A DNA stretch of 64,000 bases from Microvelia longipes (taxonomy: Eukaryota; Arthropoda; Insecta; Hemiptera; Veliidae), in assembly GCA_018340805.1 (NCBI GenBank), contig JACMZG010001914.1, positions 22,718,826 through 22,782,825 on the forward strand. Direction: 5' to 3'. Under the pieces are notes generated by a model that saw only the letters and a program-made list of their open reading frames with translations, was not told where the DNA came from and made no database searches. The position numbers and the translations under genes are program-made. Within the stretch, counting starts at the first letter, position 1. The number at the start of each line of letters is the position of its first letter. Of the stretch, positions 20,151 to 34,173 are shown piece by piece.

Positions 20151-23100
20151 GCGCACTTACTCTAACATATCTTCCACTTTTAAAAGCCCCCACCCTTTTT
20201 TCTTTTAGACCATCTCCGTACTACGTCTTAGGATCATGTCAATTCGTTTTATATTATAACCGTAAAAAATTCCTTAATTTATATTTTTATTAATTAATTT
20301 TAATTACGAACCAAAAATAACCGCAATACTGAATTGTTATACTCGAGAGTTCAACCGTAATTTTTAGCTAGTTTGAATTTTAACATTAATAGTGTGGTAA
20401 ACGATCCTACAAGTGTTATAGTGAAAAATAATTTTAAATTAGTGTTAATTTAGCGAAATTTAGTGTTAAGTGTATTAAAAATTTCCTTCTAGTTCCTTTT
20501 TACCAGGTAATTTGTTACCACTTAATTTACGATTTATTAATCATAATTTTTATTTTTCCTTCCAAATTGTTCTTAAATATTGAAATAGTCTTACTTTTCT
20601 GTTCAAAAAAATAATTTGCCCCGCAGTTTTTCCGATTTTATTGATTCACCGAAGTCCGTCTACTCGAATGTAGGTTTATGTCAAAATCAATTTCCCAGAG
20701 GCTGCTTTGACGAAGCCGCTTCCGTTCCGGTTACAATCTTGAGTTGATCTCATTTTTTTGCCTTCCCTTGTCCCCTTTTGATAGATTCTGGGATTTTTCT
20801 ATTAAAAAGGGGCTGAACTCTTCGGATCGATGTTTCCCTTGTATTATATGGCAGAACTCGGTGTTAGGAAATATTTAAATTCCTGCATTATATAAACCTA
20901 TTGTTTCATTTTAATTAAGTATGTAACCTGCTGAAGTTTTTTACGCCTCCGACTACAGAATTTACAGGTGGTTTACGAAAAGTGGCGTGGGAGGGGGCGG
21001 ATTAAGACTGCCTCCTCGGCGGTTTTTCCGGCACCCCTTGGATCGATTTTGCTCTGCATGGATATTATCGTGCTTCTGAGCATGTGATTCTTGCTTACTG
21101 TATAGATTTGTTGCCTGAAATCATATTTAAAGCAACTTATTTTTTAACTTATTTTTTTAATTTTATAGTGGCTTTATCTTTTCTTGAGTTACAAAAATAT
21201 GCTAAACCATAAGAATAATCGCAAGTTTGTTAATTTTTATTTAATAACAGTCTCATCATTACGTGCATACATATAGAAATTAAAATTTCATTTTAGTTAC
21301 GAAATTATGGAAATAACGTGTATATAAAGTCGCTTAGTTTTTCTATTAGTGAACATAAAATTGTGTGTAAATTCTTTGTTATTTCATTTGTGTGCATTGG
21401 CTATTATATTAATATGCTATCAAAGTTATATATTTATTGGAGATAAATTGTTTTGATTGACTTTTTGACACAAATCTGACAGAGTTGAACCTAACTATCT
21501 TTTATTTGTTACTAAATCGTGGGTACTTTTGGACCGGTGCGATACAATTCGGGGTAGGACTACTATAGGCCATTCCTTCGTAATTTTTATCAGGTTAGTT
21601 AGGTTATTAAGATAATTAGTTTACTAAGATTTGACTTCTAATTTACCATTTGCGAAACCTATCTTTTTTTATAATTTTCTCTTTTCTCTCTTTGAAGGAT
21701 TTTTGTTTGACAAGTCTGTCTAATGTTATTACCTTGGAAAATATTATTTTTACTGTTCTTATCATTCATTTACCTGGCTTGGCTTAACTTGTCTTGTCTA
21801 TCCTTCTAAATGGATTTAGCTTTTTAACTTACGTGAATTTAATAAATTAATAAAACCTAAATTTATTTTTAACTTAAATTCAGAAAGCTTATTAAACATT
21901 CGCTATAAGACTGCCTCTACGAGGAAAAACACGGACACAATATGCTCATCTTTATTTTCGATTATAATTAGTAATTATTTTTTGAATTGAGTTTCGTTTT
22001 CTTTTATTGTGTTTACCTTTTAACCTAGTGACGTTATAGAGCTCTGCGACTTTATTCCAAACTGCGAGCACAGTTTTGTTTTCATTAGCGCAAACTTTAG
22101 TATACTCCACATTGAAACCTGCTCAATGCGCGTGGCATCGAAAGATGTTTTAATAAAGTGTTAAAAGTTAGTTTCTAAGCGTGATATCGATCATCGGAAG
22201 ACCCAGACTCAACAGCTTAATTTGCTGGACATATTTTCAAAATTTTAATTCTTTACGACATGCTATAAATATTGACGCAGCATTTTGGGGATTTAGAAAA
22301 AAGGAACGAATGGCACAGCCTTAAAGTAATGTATTTTCCAAAAAACACATAAATTGGTTTTGTGCTGGCTGTATTTTTTTTTCTAATATTTGGTATTAAA
22401 TTCTTTATAATAAACTTGCTTTATATGTCTTATTTTTGTGTAGATGTGATAAAAGAGTAGAGGTTACCCTCGGTGGATTTAATCTTGAATGACGAAGTTC
22501 CTTTGTTCTCCCTTCTTACCATTTTAACGGGCGTGTAAAAAAATCGTACCCAATACTTCACCCAAAGAAAAAACGTGTCTAGACATTTATTATGAAGATT
22601 TATGTACTCAGCGATGAAAAGAAAGTCCCACATGCTTATTGAACTGGATAGGATACGAGAGGGTTTTTTAGTGCGTCAGTTTTCTTTATTTAAAACGGAT
22701 TGGGTATAAGAGAGACCGGTAGAATAGATTGTTACTAATATAGGATTCCATGAGCGTGACTCACTGCCGGCATCCCCGCTCCTCTCTCTCTCTAGCTAGT
22801 GTAACTTGGCTACCTTACCTATATCTGGAGGCTTTGGTCAAACGACTTCCACCTCATCCGACGGTCCTAATTGGTCGAGTCACTAAACCACTCGGTACTT
22901 GTGCTTTCTTCAAGTTTGAAGCCGTTAAACTTATATTTATACAATTCTTGTCCGACGACTCCTTTTATTTTTAACTTGTTTGACCCTTTATCTCTTTTCC
23001 ATTAAATGTAGATAAATTTGCCTCTGATAAGTAAAGCTTACTGACTCGCAAGTTTAAACTTACTGGGACTCCAGAGCCGCATAAAACATGTCCTTGATTT

Positions 23101-24944
23101 TTGCTCTCTGATTAAGGATCAGGTGGCCTGCCTATTCAGATCGTTAATTTTTCACCCGGAAGTCCGGAAAATTACTCCATAATCAGTTTTTGTACTATAT
23201 AGTGGTGTTCCTATTGGCTTTATCAATGAAGTCAATTACATTTGTGAAATTTGATTCAATGGAACCAGAGACATAAACAAAATATTACAGCAAATACAAC
23301 AAAAATCGCGACCCCCCTTCCCATCACTACACTCTGAAACACTCAAGACCCCTTTATTTGCATCCTTCCCCATGTTATTACGTCTAAAAGACAGACAGAC
23401 TTATAAATCAAGCCTATTCTATCTAATTATAGATAATATAGATTTGTGTTAAAGAAAGAAAGACCCGCACAGCTTTCATACATAATAAATTAATATTTGA
23501 TATATATTGCTAAATATATTTTAATAGATTTTCATTTGTCCTTATGTCACAAAAATCGCATGGCTTATTTTCTTATCCAAAGACGGCAGGCTCCAGTTAA
23601 GGGGTCGTTGGGTTTCATTGAATCCAGAACTTTTTAAGTTATGAAAATCAAGTTTTTCAAAATTTGCCTGTTATATTATCGATTTGGGTCTTCAAAATAT
23701 TAGTTACCTTTTAAAATTCGTTGTCTCAAGAGACTCTCGCTGGGATGTATCACCAGGTTTGAGTAGTACGATTGCACTTCTTAAATTGCACCCTATGAAG
23801 TTGGAATCGGTTTTAAATTTAGCAGGATAGTAACTAAAATAAAATCTGAATAAAACGTGTTAACTTTTTATTAGTATTTTGGTTATTTAACCAAGGTACA
23901 ATTCACGATTCAGCATCAAGGTGTGAATCTTCCACAAATTTTATTTTCTGTTATTGGACTTCATTTTTGACCATGTTGTATTAACACCGGTTATATAATT
24001 TTGCTAGTTGCTTGTTACCATGAAAGGTGCAATTCTTTTTGTTTTAAAACCTACGAATGTATGAGCCCTGTTATACATTTTCAATTCTCTTCTCCTTTAA
24101 GAGGGGTTAGATACAAAAATCATCGAGATATAATCAATGAAATCTATCTTACTTGAACTTCTGATCTTCTAGGGTTGTTTTTAAAGTATTTACATTTTTT
24201 AGTCAATAAGTACATGTCTTCCAGATTTATTGTAAATAAATGTCGTCCTGGGTAAAATATATTAGGTTTTATTTTGTTTTTTATTTAAATCCTTACAACT
24301 ATTTTTGTTTATACTCTGTTAGATAAAATATTGTTTAGTGTTTTTTCAACCATATTAATATTTATTGTTTCCTTCTCTTAAATTTTGTATCTCTGTTAAA
24401 CAGCTAGAAGAAAAATCTATTTATAATATAGTTCCGTCATTAGACAAAGAGAGGGAGGTTTTTAAATACATTCCTAGCACTCCGCCAGGCCCTATTGTCT
24501 ATTAATAGTATATTTCGTCATGTAACCTAGCTGCTGTTAAACGCGTCAGGTTATCTGTAACCCCTACCACGTATTATAAAAACCAAAAACATTTATGAAG
24601 GCAATTCAAATTATATTTTTTATCAATTATTTGCTTTATTAATTTTACTTCTGCTAATTTGTGGTTTACTTGTTATAACTGATACATTATTATAAAATTG
24701 ACATTTTATATATGAGTTTTAAAATATTATATATTTAAAAGCCTAACTTTTTACCTATATTACTCCCACGCGTTACATTACATTTTAGCGTCACGCGCTG
24801 TCATAAAAGCCTTGAACATTGACAGATATTTGGATTTTATTAATTAGTCAAACTCTTAAGTGTTATTATATGTTATTACAAAATCCAATAATTTATCCTC
24901 TCGAGAGATCGACGTCATTAGTGTTCCTCAGATTTTTTTAAGTT

Positions 24945-26030
24945 ATAGCTCAAAGTAACATTTATAAGGCCAACCTCATGAGTGTGTTACTTTACTGTTC
25001 TTTGTAATCACTTTTTAGTCATGGCTCAAAGTAACGTGTATAAGCTTAACATTATGAGTGTATTACTTGACGGTCCTTTTGTCATGACTTTTTGAATCAT
25101 GGCTCACAGTAACACGTATAAGCTTAACCTCATGAGTGTGTTAATTTACGGTTCTTTTGTCATAACTTGGTTGGTCATGCCTCAAAGTAATATTTGTAAG
25201 CTTAACCTCATGAGTGTAATAATTTGCGATTATTTTGTCATGACTTCTTTAATCATGGCTCAAAGTAACACGTATAAGCTTAACCTCATGAGAGTATTAA
25301 TTTACGGTTTTATCATGACTTTTTAATCATGGCTCAAAGTAACACGTATAAGCTTAACCTCATGAGTGTATTAATTTGCGATTCTTTTGTTATGACTTTT
25401 TTAATCATGGCTCAAAGTAATATTTATAAGCTTAACCTCATGAGTGTATTAATTTGCGATTATTTTGTCATGACTTTTTCATCATGGCTCAAAGTAACAC
25501 GTATAAGCCTTAACCTCATGAGTGTGTTAATTTACGGTTCTTTTGTCATAACTTGGTTGGTCATGCCTCAAAGTAATATTTGTAAGCTTAACCTCATGAG
25601 TGTAATAATTTGCGATTATTTTGTCATGACTTCTTTAATCATGGCTCAAAGTTACACGTATAAGCTTAACCTCATGAGAGTATTAATTTACGGTTTTTTA
25701 TCATGACTTTTTTAATCATGGCTCAAAGTAACACGTATAAGCTTAACCTCATGAGTGTATTAATTTGCGATTCTTTTGTTATGACTTTTTTTAATCATGG
25801 CTCAAAGTAATATTTATAAGCTTAACCTCATGAGTGTATTAATTTGCGATTATTTTGTCATGACTTTTTCAATCATGGCTCAAAGTAACACGTATAAGCT
25901 TAACCTCATGAGTGTATTTATTTACGGGTTTTTTATCATGACTTTTTTAATCATGGCTCAAAGTAACATGTATAAGCTTAGCATTATGATTATATTACTT
26001 TACGGTTCTTTTGTAATGGCATTGGGCTCT
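24945..26030 (+). repeat. 78-bp tandem array, about 14 units, with five-unit higher-order repeat
   Basis: Unit starts (ATGGCTCAAAGTAA or a variant) fall at 25021, 25099, 25177, 25255, 25329, 25407, 25484, 25563, 25641, 25718, 25797, 25875 and 25953, with a degraded unit before. Spacings are 78 with small indels (74-79). Five successive unit types from 25099 recur in the same order from 25484 (period 385-390), shown by diagnostic changes such as ATGCCTCAAAG with ATTTGTAAG in the second and GAGAGTATT in the third. The unit is 26 codons long and open in one frame, but indels break that frame between units, so it is not a protein gene. Confidence 0.92.
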
Positions 26031-29000
26031 GAAGACGATTTACACACCTTGCTAGTCTGTCCTTAGTGTTCCGGTCCATGAACCGAAAGTATCGAGAGAT
26101 TCCTTGGCCCTGGGTTTCATATTACCATGTACATGTACGTTATCTTTTATGGGTAGACCGTTGTATTTAAGGGGTTATTTTTTATATTGAGGTTGTTTTA
26201 TTTCGTTTTAGTTGGAATGGTTAGGAAGTTATAATGATTTAATTTACATGTTGCTTTCAGTGTTGGTTAATTCTTAATAATGATTCTGTTTTGAAACGTC
26301 AGTGTATTGTGTTGTAGTTGTCTGTATACTGGCAAAATGCTTTTATGAACTTAAATTTATATATTTTCAATGTATTAGGTGACCAAGTTACTCAATTTTA
26401 CCAAATTCCAAGTTAATAGATATGTTTTATTAGTTCTGCAGTCTAAATATAAAAAAAGAGAAATATAGAACTCGACAGTCAATGATTTTCAAACTTTCTA
26501 TGAAGCTTTACAAACTTTAAAAGCGAAATGACACTGGGCATATTTCATTGACTTGCTATTAATTATTTTTGAGTACGCTTTTTTTATTCCTTTCTTAATA
26601 TTTCTTAAACAACAGCTTTCATAGCAAAATATAAATCATGTTGTTGAATTGACAATTAAGTCGTCCCTAACTCTAATGTGAAGCTTGTATTGTTTCTCTT
26701 TTTTCCCTGGTATATTCTTACAAGATTCAGATGTTAATTTACCATTCACCCAGAATATATTCAGGATGATCTTTCAATATTAGTACAACTATAATTATAT
26801 TTCCATTGATTTGAATTTAACTTCCTTATAATTTGCTGTGTATCAACTTTGATACCCATTAAATTTTCGTAAAGGAGGGTGGAGATGTAGGTATATGGTA
26901 TGAAAGAAATATTATCAGATAGCGTAATGGGAGTAGTAACGGTTTTATACCGTTATCAAACTCTTAAAACGACGTTTTCACTTTCCTTATCATTATTATT
27001 CAATAACCTTCCTTCCCCTATCAGCCTATCTTGTATATTATGTCGACGATATTATGGTATGTTATACGATTTTCGAGTACCTCTATCATTTATCGGCCAA
27101 AAATTTCATTAGAATTGAGTATGAGATAAAATTTTTATTAATTTCTTGACCTTCTTATGGTACTGTCATTCGTCTGCTGTCGTCTGATCAATTTAGTTAA
27201 TGTAATTTCTGCACCGGTTTTTTATTTTTCCTGGTTCAGACAAACGTATTTCTACGATGTAGACAGGTTTTTGTCTTTATTTTGTATGATGTGTGTTAGT
27301 TCTTACCAATTATTATTTACTTATCTCGTATATTCTTAGTTTTAACATCTTTTAGCAATATTTCGTATTCCACAAGTATAGTAGGTCACCGTCTGAAATC
27401 TTTTCTCTTTTACTTTTTTATGTGTGTTCTGATGTCACTTAAAAACAAATAAATAGTATTTTACTAGGTGGATACTTTTATTTTGGTTAGGTTTTCTGAA
27501 TGCTCTTTGTTATAATTGGTTTGCCTGTTGGTTAACCTCTTTTTTTCTATCAAACTTTGTTAATTTTCTAAAAATGTGTCTTCAGGACAAATAAATTACT
27601 ACATATTTATAATTTTACGACCAAATGTCTCTATGATGTTGAAATTACTAAACTCATGTAAAGCTTGGCTTTACGAGCTTATTATATAGATTGCACTTGT
27701 CTATATTTCTCTAGAGGTCTGATAGTATGAGATAATTCTTAAAAATATGACTCAGGATTAATACTGCACTTCTTTGGCCGAGTATTAACCTAGGCCACGG
27801 TTTATAATCATGAAGGTTACTCGTGACTCTTATAAAATCGTGATATCGGAAAGTATGTACATTTTTAGAACCAGAATCCACAGACCTATACTTGCAAGCT
27901 TCAGCTGCATTCAACAATTAGTTGATACATGCTATTCTGTATGTGTTCCAATACAAAGCTTATTTTTGATTTATTTACTGAATAAATCTAATTCGTCTGC
28001 TTAAATACCTCTTGTAAATACCCATTGCATGCTGTATTTTATTTACTCCAAAAATATATGTACATAATAATTGTCCTTCTCTAGGCTTCAGTTGTGAACC
28101 TTAGTATAGATGCCTTATTTTAGTAGCTTGACTTAATACTTGTCCTTGAAATAACCTGCCTTCTAGATAGCTAGCAGACATGAGACTAGAACTGGAGTCT
28201 TAAAAAAAACTTTATACCGTTCATAAAAATCAACGTTAGGTTATGAATAACCATCTTTTAAAAAATTAAGGTTACCTGCAAATTAGTCATGTTATTATTA
28301 TTATTTAAATTTGTTTCTTTTTTTATGATATTAATTTCTCATTGATTTTTTCTTATATTTACCGTCGTATATTTTGTGAAATATTTAGTTTTTCTTGAAT
28401 TGGTTTACTTAAAAAGATTAGCTATGCGATTCTTAGCTGTTTTGTATACCTTGGAAAAATGATGTACCGATATAATTCTTCTTTTTCTTCGCTTTGCCTT
28501 TTTTTTTGAAGTGGTACTGGAAAGAATTTTTCTTTGTACATATTTTTATTAATTTTGAAATTCCAAACTGATGACGCTGTTGTCTATTCAATTTTTTCTT
28601 CGATGTGCTAGGTAAAATATTATTGTATTACTTCTTTAATGTAAATATTGATAAAAGAAATACTTAGATCTATGTGGTTTCCAATAAAGTAAGCTCATTT
28701 TTCCCTTTGGGGAGTTCTTCAAATTTAGTAAATAGACCTAATTGTCTACCTAATTCTTTGAACATAAGGCTGGTTTACGCGGTTTATTATTATTAAATCA
28801 CTAACTCCTTTCTTGTGGTTTATGTTAAGAATTACCCGTTTTAAACTTGTGGTCTATTATTACTAAATACTGCGCCGCGGTTATTTGCCTCTAATCAAGT
28901 TTAAGCACTTGTAATTTGTGTTTAGTACTATGTGCTTGTTAAAATTAAGTTTAGTTTTGTATATAATTGAGTGGTCTTCGCTATTAACTTTGAAACAACT

Positions 29001-32000
29001 CTCTTGTTAATGGTCACCTTTTAAGGAAGATTAGGCTTCTGGAAATGACTATGGTTTTCATACATTTTATATATTATTTATTTGCTCCATATATTCATTG
29101 TGATAATGTGCTGTTCGTTATTATCGGGTTGTTTTTGTTTTACTATAATTTTATTAGGTTATAATTTCATTTTGTTTCAACCCGACCATGAAGTAAAAAA
29201 GTATGTAGACGTATAGCGTATGTGGAAGTATCAAAGTGAAATAAGTGGTAAAGGGAGAGGAGATTCCCTACATCCATCCTGATCAGCCTACTATCCCAGT
29301 CACACAGTGCAAATTTAATTTAAATTTCTTTATATAGCTGAGTTAGCTATTTACAAACATGATTGACAGTTTTAAACTTAAAATATCCTGTAAACCACTT
29401 GCTTGTAAATAGTTAAGAAAAACATTTTTATGGAAATTGAAAACCCAAAGCAATATGTTTAAAACCACAAAAAACTGTTCAAAATATTATAAAATAAATT
29501 AAATTGTTATAACACCCTGTTGGACACCACTATTAATGAACTAAGAGAAAATATAAGAACTATTAATATGAATTTGAAACAGAAGAGCTGGAAATTCTTT
29601 CAAAAAACTAATTTTACATTATTACACATATTTTTTGTAAATAAATAATTTTTTTTTAAAAAATAACACTACAAATAATAAATATAAACTAAACATTTTG
29701 AAACAACTCTCGAAAAGGGGTATTGATAAACTTAAATAAAAATGTTAGGATACATTAATTGAATATCCATAAATTAAACATTAGTAATCAGCATACTATT
29801 GTACAAATCAATTTATTTACATTTGATCACAATTCCAAAAACTAAATGTAGGTTACAGCGTGTAATTTTAATTTATTTTGTGAAATATTAATATTTATTT
29901 CAAATTTTGTATCCACTGGTAATAAAGTTAATGTTTTGTTTTGTCCTTTATTATTAATGTAGTACAAAACTGATTTACTTTTTCTTAATTTCTACCTTTC
30001 AACCAACTTTTAAGATTCAATAAAATCTTGATCGTAATGCCCTTCGATCTCAATAGAAAAACAAAAATATTTCATTATTATTTAATTTACGTCAGCTGTG
30101 GTACATATTACGTCGGAAGTTCAAATATCTCACTTTTTTAAATGTTATCAAACTATTCTTTCTGATAAGAACTTATTTCAATGCTGTTATGAGGTTTTCT
30201 ATTCTTGTCATTGTATTTCTATCAGTAGTATTTTATCTCTTAACTTTAATTTCAAACGTATAAATTGTTCGTTAGTTAATGCTAAATTAAATCTAAGATG
30301 TAAAAATAAATGACTATTTTTTAGTTTTAGTTTCACCAGAGACTTAATTTTAAATTGATCCATTCAATATAAAATTTGCTAAACAATACAATTTACTAAA
30401 TTTACAAAACGATTCATCAGTTTAGAGCAGTGGTGTTGGTATTCTGTATTGTCTTGGCTTCTTTGTTTGCGCTAGCATACAAATATACATTAAATGCAAA
30501 TAATTATTATAAAATATTTTGTTTCTAAATGCTTTCTTTTGGGTTTATACGTAAAAGAAATTAATCTTAATTTCAAAGTATCTAATATCTTTTGCTGTCT
30601 TGTCTTCCATTTGTAAACTGTATTTGAACCTTGTTTAGGGGGGTTTGATATCCAGATGGGCCAAATCACCTTGAGTCTAGTGGCTTTTAAGTTTGCGTTT
30701 TATCTGTAAATCTTATTTTTGTTTCCTTTGACATAAAATATTTCGTATACATAACCCATAAGGGAAAGCAAGCATCGTGTTACATTTCCTTCGGGTTTTA
30801 TTTGGAAAAGCGAATCTAATGTTAATAAAAAGAAACCACGACAATGTTTAATATAAAAGATTGACCCACATCCTATCTAATCCCAAAGAATTACGAGTTC
30901 TAACACTGAGTGGAACCACCCGGTGACTGGAGTTATTTATTATGGATGAAATTATCCCTGATATTTCTTTGATAAACAACGTTATCCCATATTTTAAAAA
31001 TGTTTTGTTTGTTAGTGTCAAATGACCTTTTTATTTGGTTATAAACTGGGCTTTTTGTGTCTGTCAATAACAGGATCACTGATATATGTTTCTGTATATG
31101 TATATATTTTTTTTTAATTTACTGTTCTTTGTTATTTTATTTTTTATCAATATTGTCATTTTGGCGATATCATAATTACTAACATATTCAAAAGTTATAT
31201 TTTAACTTAATTTTAATTTAGATTGCTTAAATATTTAAAAGTTTAACATACTAACTTCTGTTTGCGTAAATAGAGGTCTTATTTGTTACGTACAACAATG
31301 AACCAATGTGATTTTTTTGTTATTGTGTACCTCCTGACCTTTCCTTACTGTTTTCATAATTGTTTCTACTTTGATCATAATTATATAGGGTAAAGATAGT
31401 ATCTTAGATAGCTGGCATTTTTTTTACTGTAATTAATTTTATTTTAATTTTGATTAATTACTTGACTCATTTTGACGTTTTTTACCTGATACCAGGCATT
31501 AGGGCTGTATTAACCCTAGCTATAATTTTATTCTGAGGTTATATGTTGTTTGTCTAACACCAATATTATTTGGTTTGAGCAATATTATTGCTCCATTGTC
31601 ATAAGAAATTTAGGAAAGGCGTTTCCCGGAGGCTTAAAATCATAATGTTGTAGCTTTCACAGACGCACTGGTTTTGTCAAACAAAATTGAAAGGAATCCG
31701 TTACGTGCATTTATAAATTTTGATGCATGGGTAGGGTGAGTTAAGCCATTGTATTTCCATTAAATTCTCCTTAGGTATTATGCCCTTCCTTCCTTTCCCA
31801 AAAAGAAAAGAAATATCAGGTATATTATAGATCATAATTATGTAGCAAATCCTCTATTAATCGTGCCCTTTTCGCCCTCTGTTAGTTGTGTCCTATTCAA
31901 AAATATTATTTTCGGCTTTTGCATTTTTGCAATTCTATTCATCTGGCATTGTTTTAACTGTACGCTTGCTGGATTCTGTTAAATAAAAAAATAGTTTTTT

Positions 32001-32984
32001 GGCAAACCTTATTTCTGAAATTTTGTTTATAAAAGGGATTATGATATTAAGAAGGAACCTTTTTTAATCTCTTCTAACAATTTTGAAGAGTCTACTATGA
32101 AGTGACAAGTGAGAGTTGTAGTGTCAGAAGATCGATCAAACAACTGTTGTATTGAGCAAGGGTCTTACTTAAGAGGATTGAATGTTATAATCTGACTAAA
32201 GCCTATCTATGTTAAGCAACCTTTCAACTGGAAGATGGATAAGGTGCGTGTCTACGTCATTGTTCTCTACTATGTCACCGTGACATATACAATCTTAAGA
32301 ATCGATAAAAGACAGATAAAGATGACGGATGTCATCCACTAAAACTCTTATATATAACTCTTAATATATCATGCATGATTTTTTCAAATATTTACTTACA
32401 TTTTCTCCATTTACTACTTACGTTTATCTCGCCCTTTCATTAGATCCCAATTTCTGGAAGTTCTTGATCATTTGGTCTTTTGGACCTTGTGCTTTTTTAT
32501 TATTTAGAAGGGTTCTTAGCTCCTTCTGCTTACACAGTTATGCTATTAAGAAGTCGTTACTTTGTATGGGATTACAAAAGTTTGTGAGGGATTTTATAAT
32601 ATTGAGATTATTTCCTTCCCTGACATATGTATTAGGTCCTAAAAAAGAGTTATTAGCTCCTACTCCTAAATCATATTCTTAACTGTTTCTTCATTAGAAA
32701 AGTATAACTAGTAACATAATGAGTCATTGGTGTTCGATGTTGACCTTATTAGTCATTCTACTTGCAATATCATTTTATTAACTTAAAACGACGTAAGCTT
32801 AGAGGTTTTTTGTTGTCGTAAAATTGAAGTTAAATGACGATTAAGAAGTTTCTTTGTTTACGATGTTTTGCTTATTTAAATCTCTGTTACTTTTAATCTT
32901 TATGACTTGAGTCTATAACTTTAAAAAGTGCTTTAGTTGTAAATAAAGTGTCTGGAAACCTGAAACTGTATAACACTAGTTAAG

Positions 32985-33200
32985 CCCTCTTGTAGCGTAG
33001 TGATGGTGCACCGAGGAAAGAGGAGGCTAGAGGGAGGGTGTTAGTGACGACACAGTTGAATCAATAGAATTTCCTCCTCCCATTTTTGCCCCTTCAACTT
33101 GGAACTCGCGGCTACAGGAAAACAGGAGTGAGTTTCGCCCCTCCATCTTTTTCGATACGGAATGAAAAACCCAACCCTTATGTAGCGTAGCACCCGTCGA
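32985..33200 (+). other. GC-rich block upstream of the first coding exon
   Basis: The motif TGTAGCGTAG occurs at about 33001 and again near 33181, each after a CCCT-containing stretch, and resembles a pol III A box (TRGYNNARNGG). A clear B box is not found. The block is markedly richer in G and C than its flanks. It could be a decayed tRNA-derived SINE or an alternative promoter/first exon of 14-3-3 zeta, under 1 kb from the coding exon. Confidence 0.3.
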
Positions 33201-33274
33201 AATTGCTCCTGCACGCTATCCTTATTATTACAAAAAATACTCTATTGAAAATTGAGTCTAAAGTGAAGAGTTTA

Positions 33275-33296
33275 CCTCCAAAAATATTTTGGAGGT
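33275..33296. repeat. Short hairpin in intron 1
   Basis: CCTCCAAAA and TTTTGGAGG form a 9-bp stem around a 4-base loop. It stands just after the GC-rich block; no function can be assigned. Confidence 0.6.
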
Positions 33297-33859
33297 AGCA
33301 AATGTATTTAAAAGATAAAATTGCTAGGTTCGTGCAAGCTTAGCAGCATTAACTTCATAAATAAGGATTCCAGAGCTATCCTTTTTGTAAATAAAAGTTG
33401 ATATGTGCATTTGAAGTGCATGCGTCATGTAATCAAGTATTTATTTTAACCTTTTTAAAATGCGTATATTCTGGAGTCTAAAGTGTTCATAACTATTTTG
33501 AAGGTAGCGTGTGTTGCTCATAAATTTTATTTACAATTCAACTAGTCAATGAGCTTTATTTTTTCTAGTAAATGGGCGTGTTAAAAGGAAAAGCCTTATT
33601 TGGTTATTTTTATTTATAAATGTTTCGAAATAAGTATTTTAATGGTTGTATTTACTGAACTGGCGCTTTCGTGTATTTTTTCCCTTTCCTTGTTATCACA
33701 GTCTATTAATTTCATTCTTTTTACCATATTTTAATTGTTAACGAACGTATCTTTCCAATATGTACACATTTATCTATATGTAATTTTATTAATTTTAAGC
33801 GTGTATGTATTGTATTAAGCATGTTTGTTTACTGTATTTTTATATTAATCTGTTTCCAG

Positions 33860-34173
33860 ATATAGCGGTCATGTCACAAGTGGATAAGGAGGAGTTGGTC
33901 CAGAGGGCGAAACTCGCCGAACAGGCCGAAAGGTATGACGACATGGCCTCGGCCATGAAGGCAGTAACAGAGACGGGGGTAGAATTGTCGAACGAGGAGC
34001 GTAACCTGCTGTCCGTTGCATACAAGAATGTCGTAGGAGCCAGACGATCATCGTGGAGGGTAATAAGCTCTATAGAGCAGAAGACAGAAGGCTCGGAACG
34101 AAAACAGCAAATGGCCAGAGAGTACAGAGAAAAAGTAGAGAAGGAGCTTAGGGACATATGCTACGACGTTTTA
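33860..34173 (+). CDS. 14-3-3zeta: 14-3-3 zeta exon 2, first coding exon
   Basis: Acceptor TTTCCAG at 33853-33859, 11 bases of 5' untranslated sequence, ATG at 33871, 101 codons ending CYDVL, donor GTGAGT at 34174 in phase 0. It starts [20 protein letters not shown] and includes [20 protein letters not shown], covering helices 1 to 4 with the dimer interface and half of the basic groove. The open frame continues upstream to 33805 only because the intron happens to be open. Confidence 0.97.

Larger units (their letters stand above)
18660..33859 (+). other. 14-3-3zeta: 14-3-3 zeta intron 1 (15.2 kb)
   Basis: Runs from the proposed non-coding exon to the acceptor TGTTTCCAG at 33851-33859. It includes GC-richer islands (18720-18800, 19970-20150, 20640-21060, 32985-33200) and a 78-bp satellite array (24945-26030). 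Open frames such as 22430-22633, 22750-22974, 26900-27112 and 32371-32682 have no recognisable product. The rest is AT-rich and I see no gene in it. Confidence 0.6.

Noticed and set aside
24945..26030. Regular repeat array considered as CRISPR
   Set aside because: Units are contiguous with no unique spacers, and the DNA is clearly a eukaryotic intron.
25099..26066. Open frames of 75, 125 and 89 codons with a repeated 26-residue pattern
   Set aside because: They are the 78-bp satellite read in frame. Indels shift the frame between units, and there is no other coding evidence.
33840..34157. Minus-strand open frames opposite the first 14-3-3 coding exon
   Set aside because: They are antisense shadows of a highly conserved exon with higher GC content.
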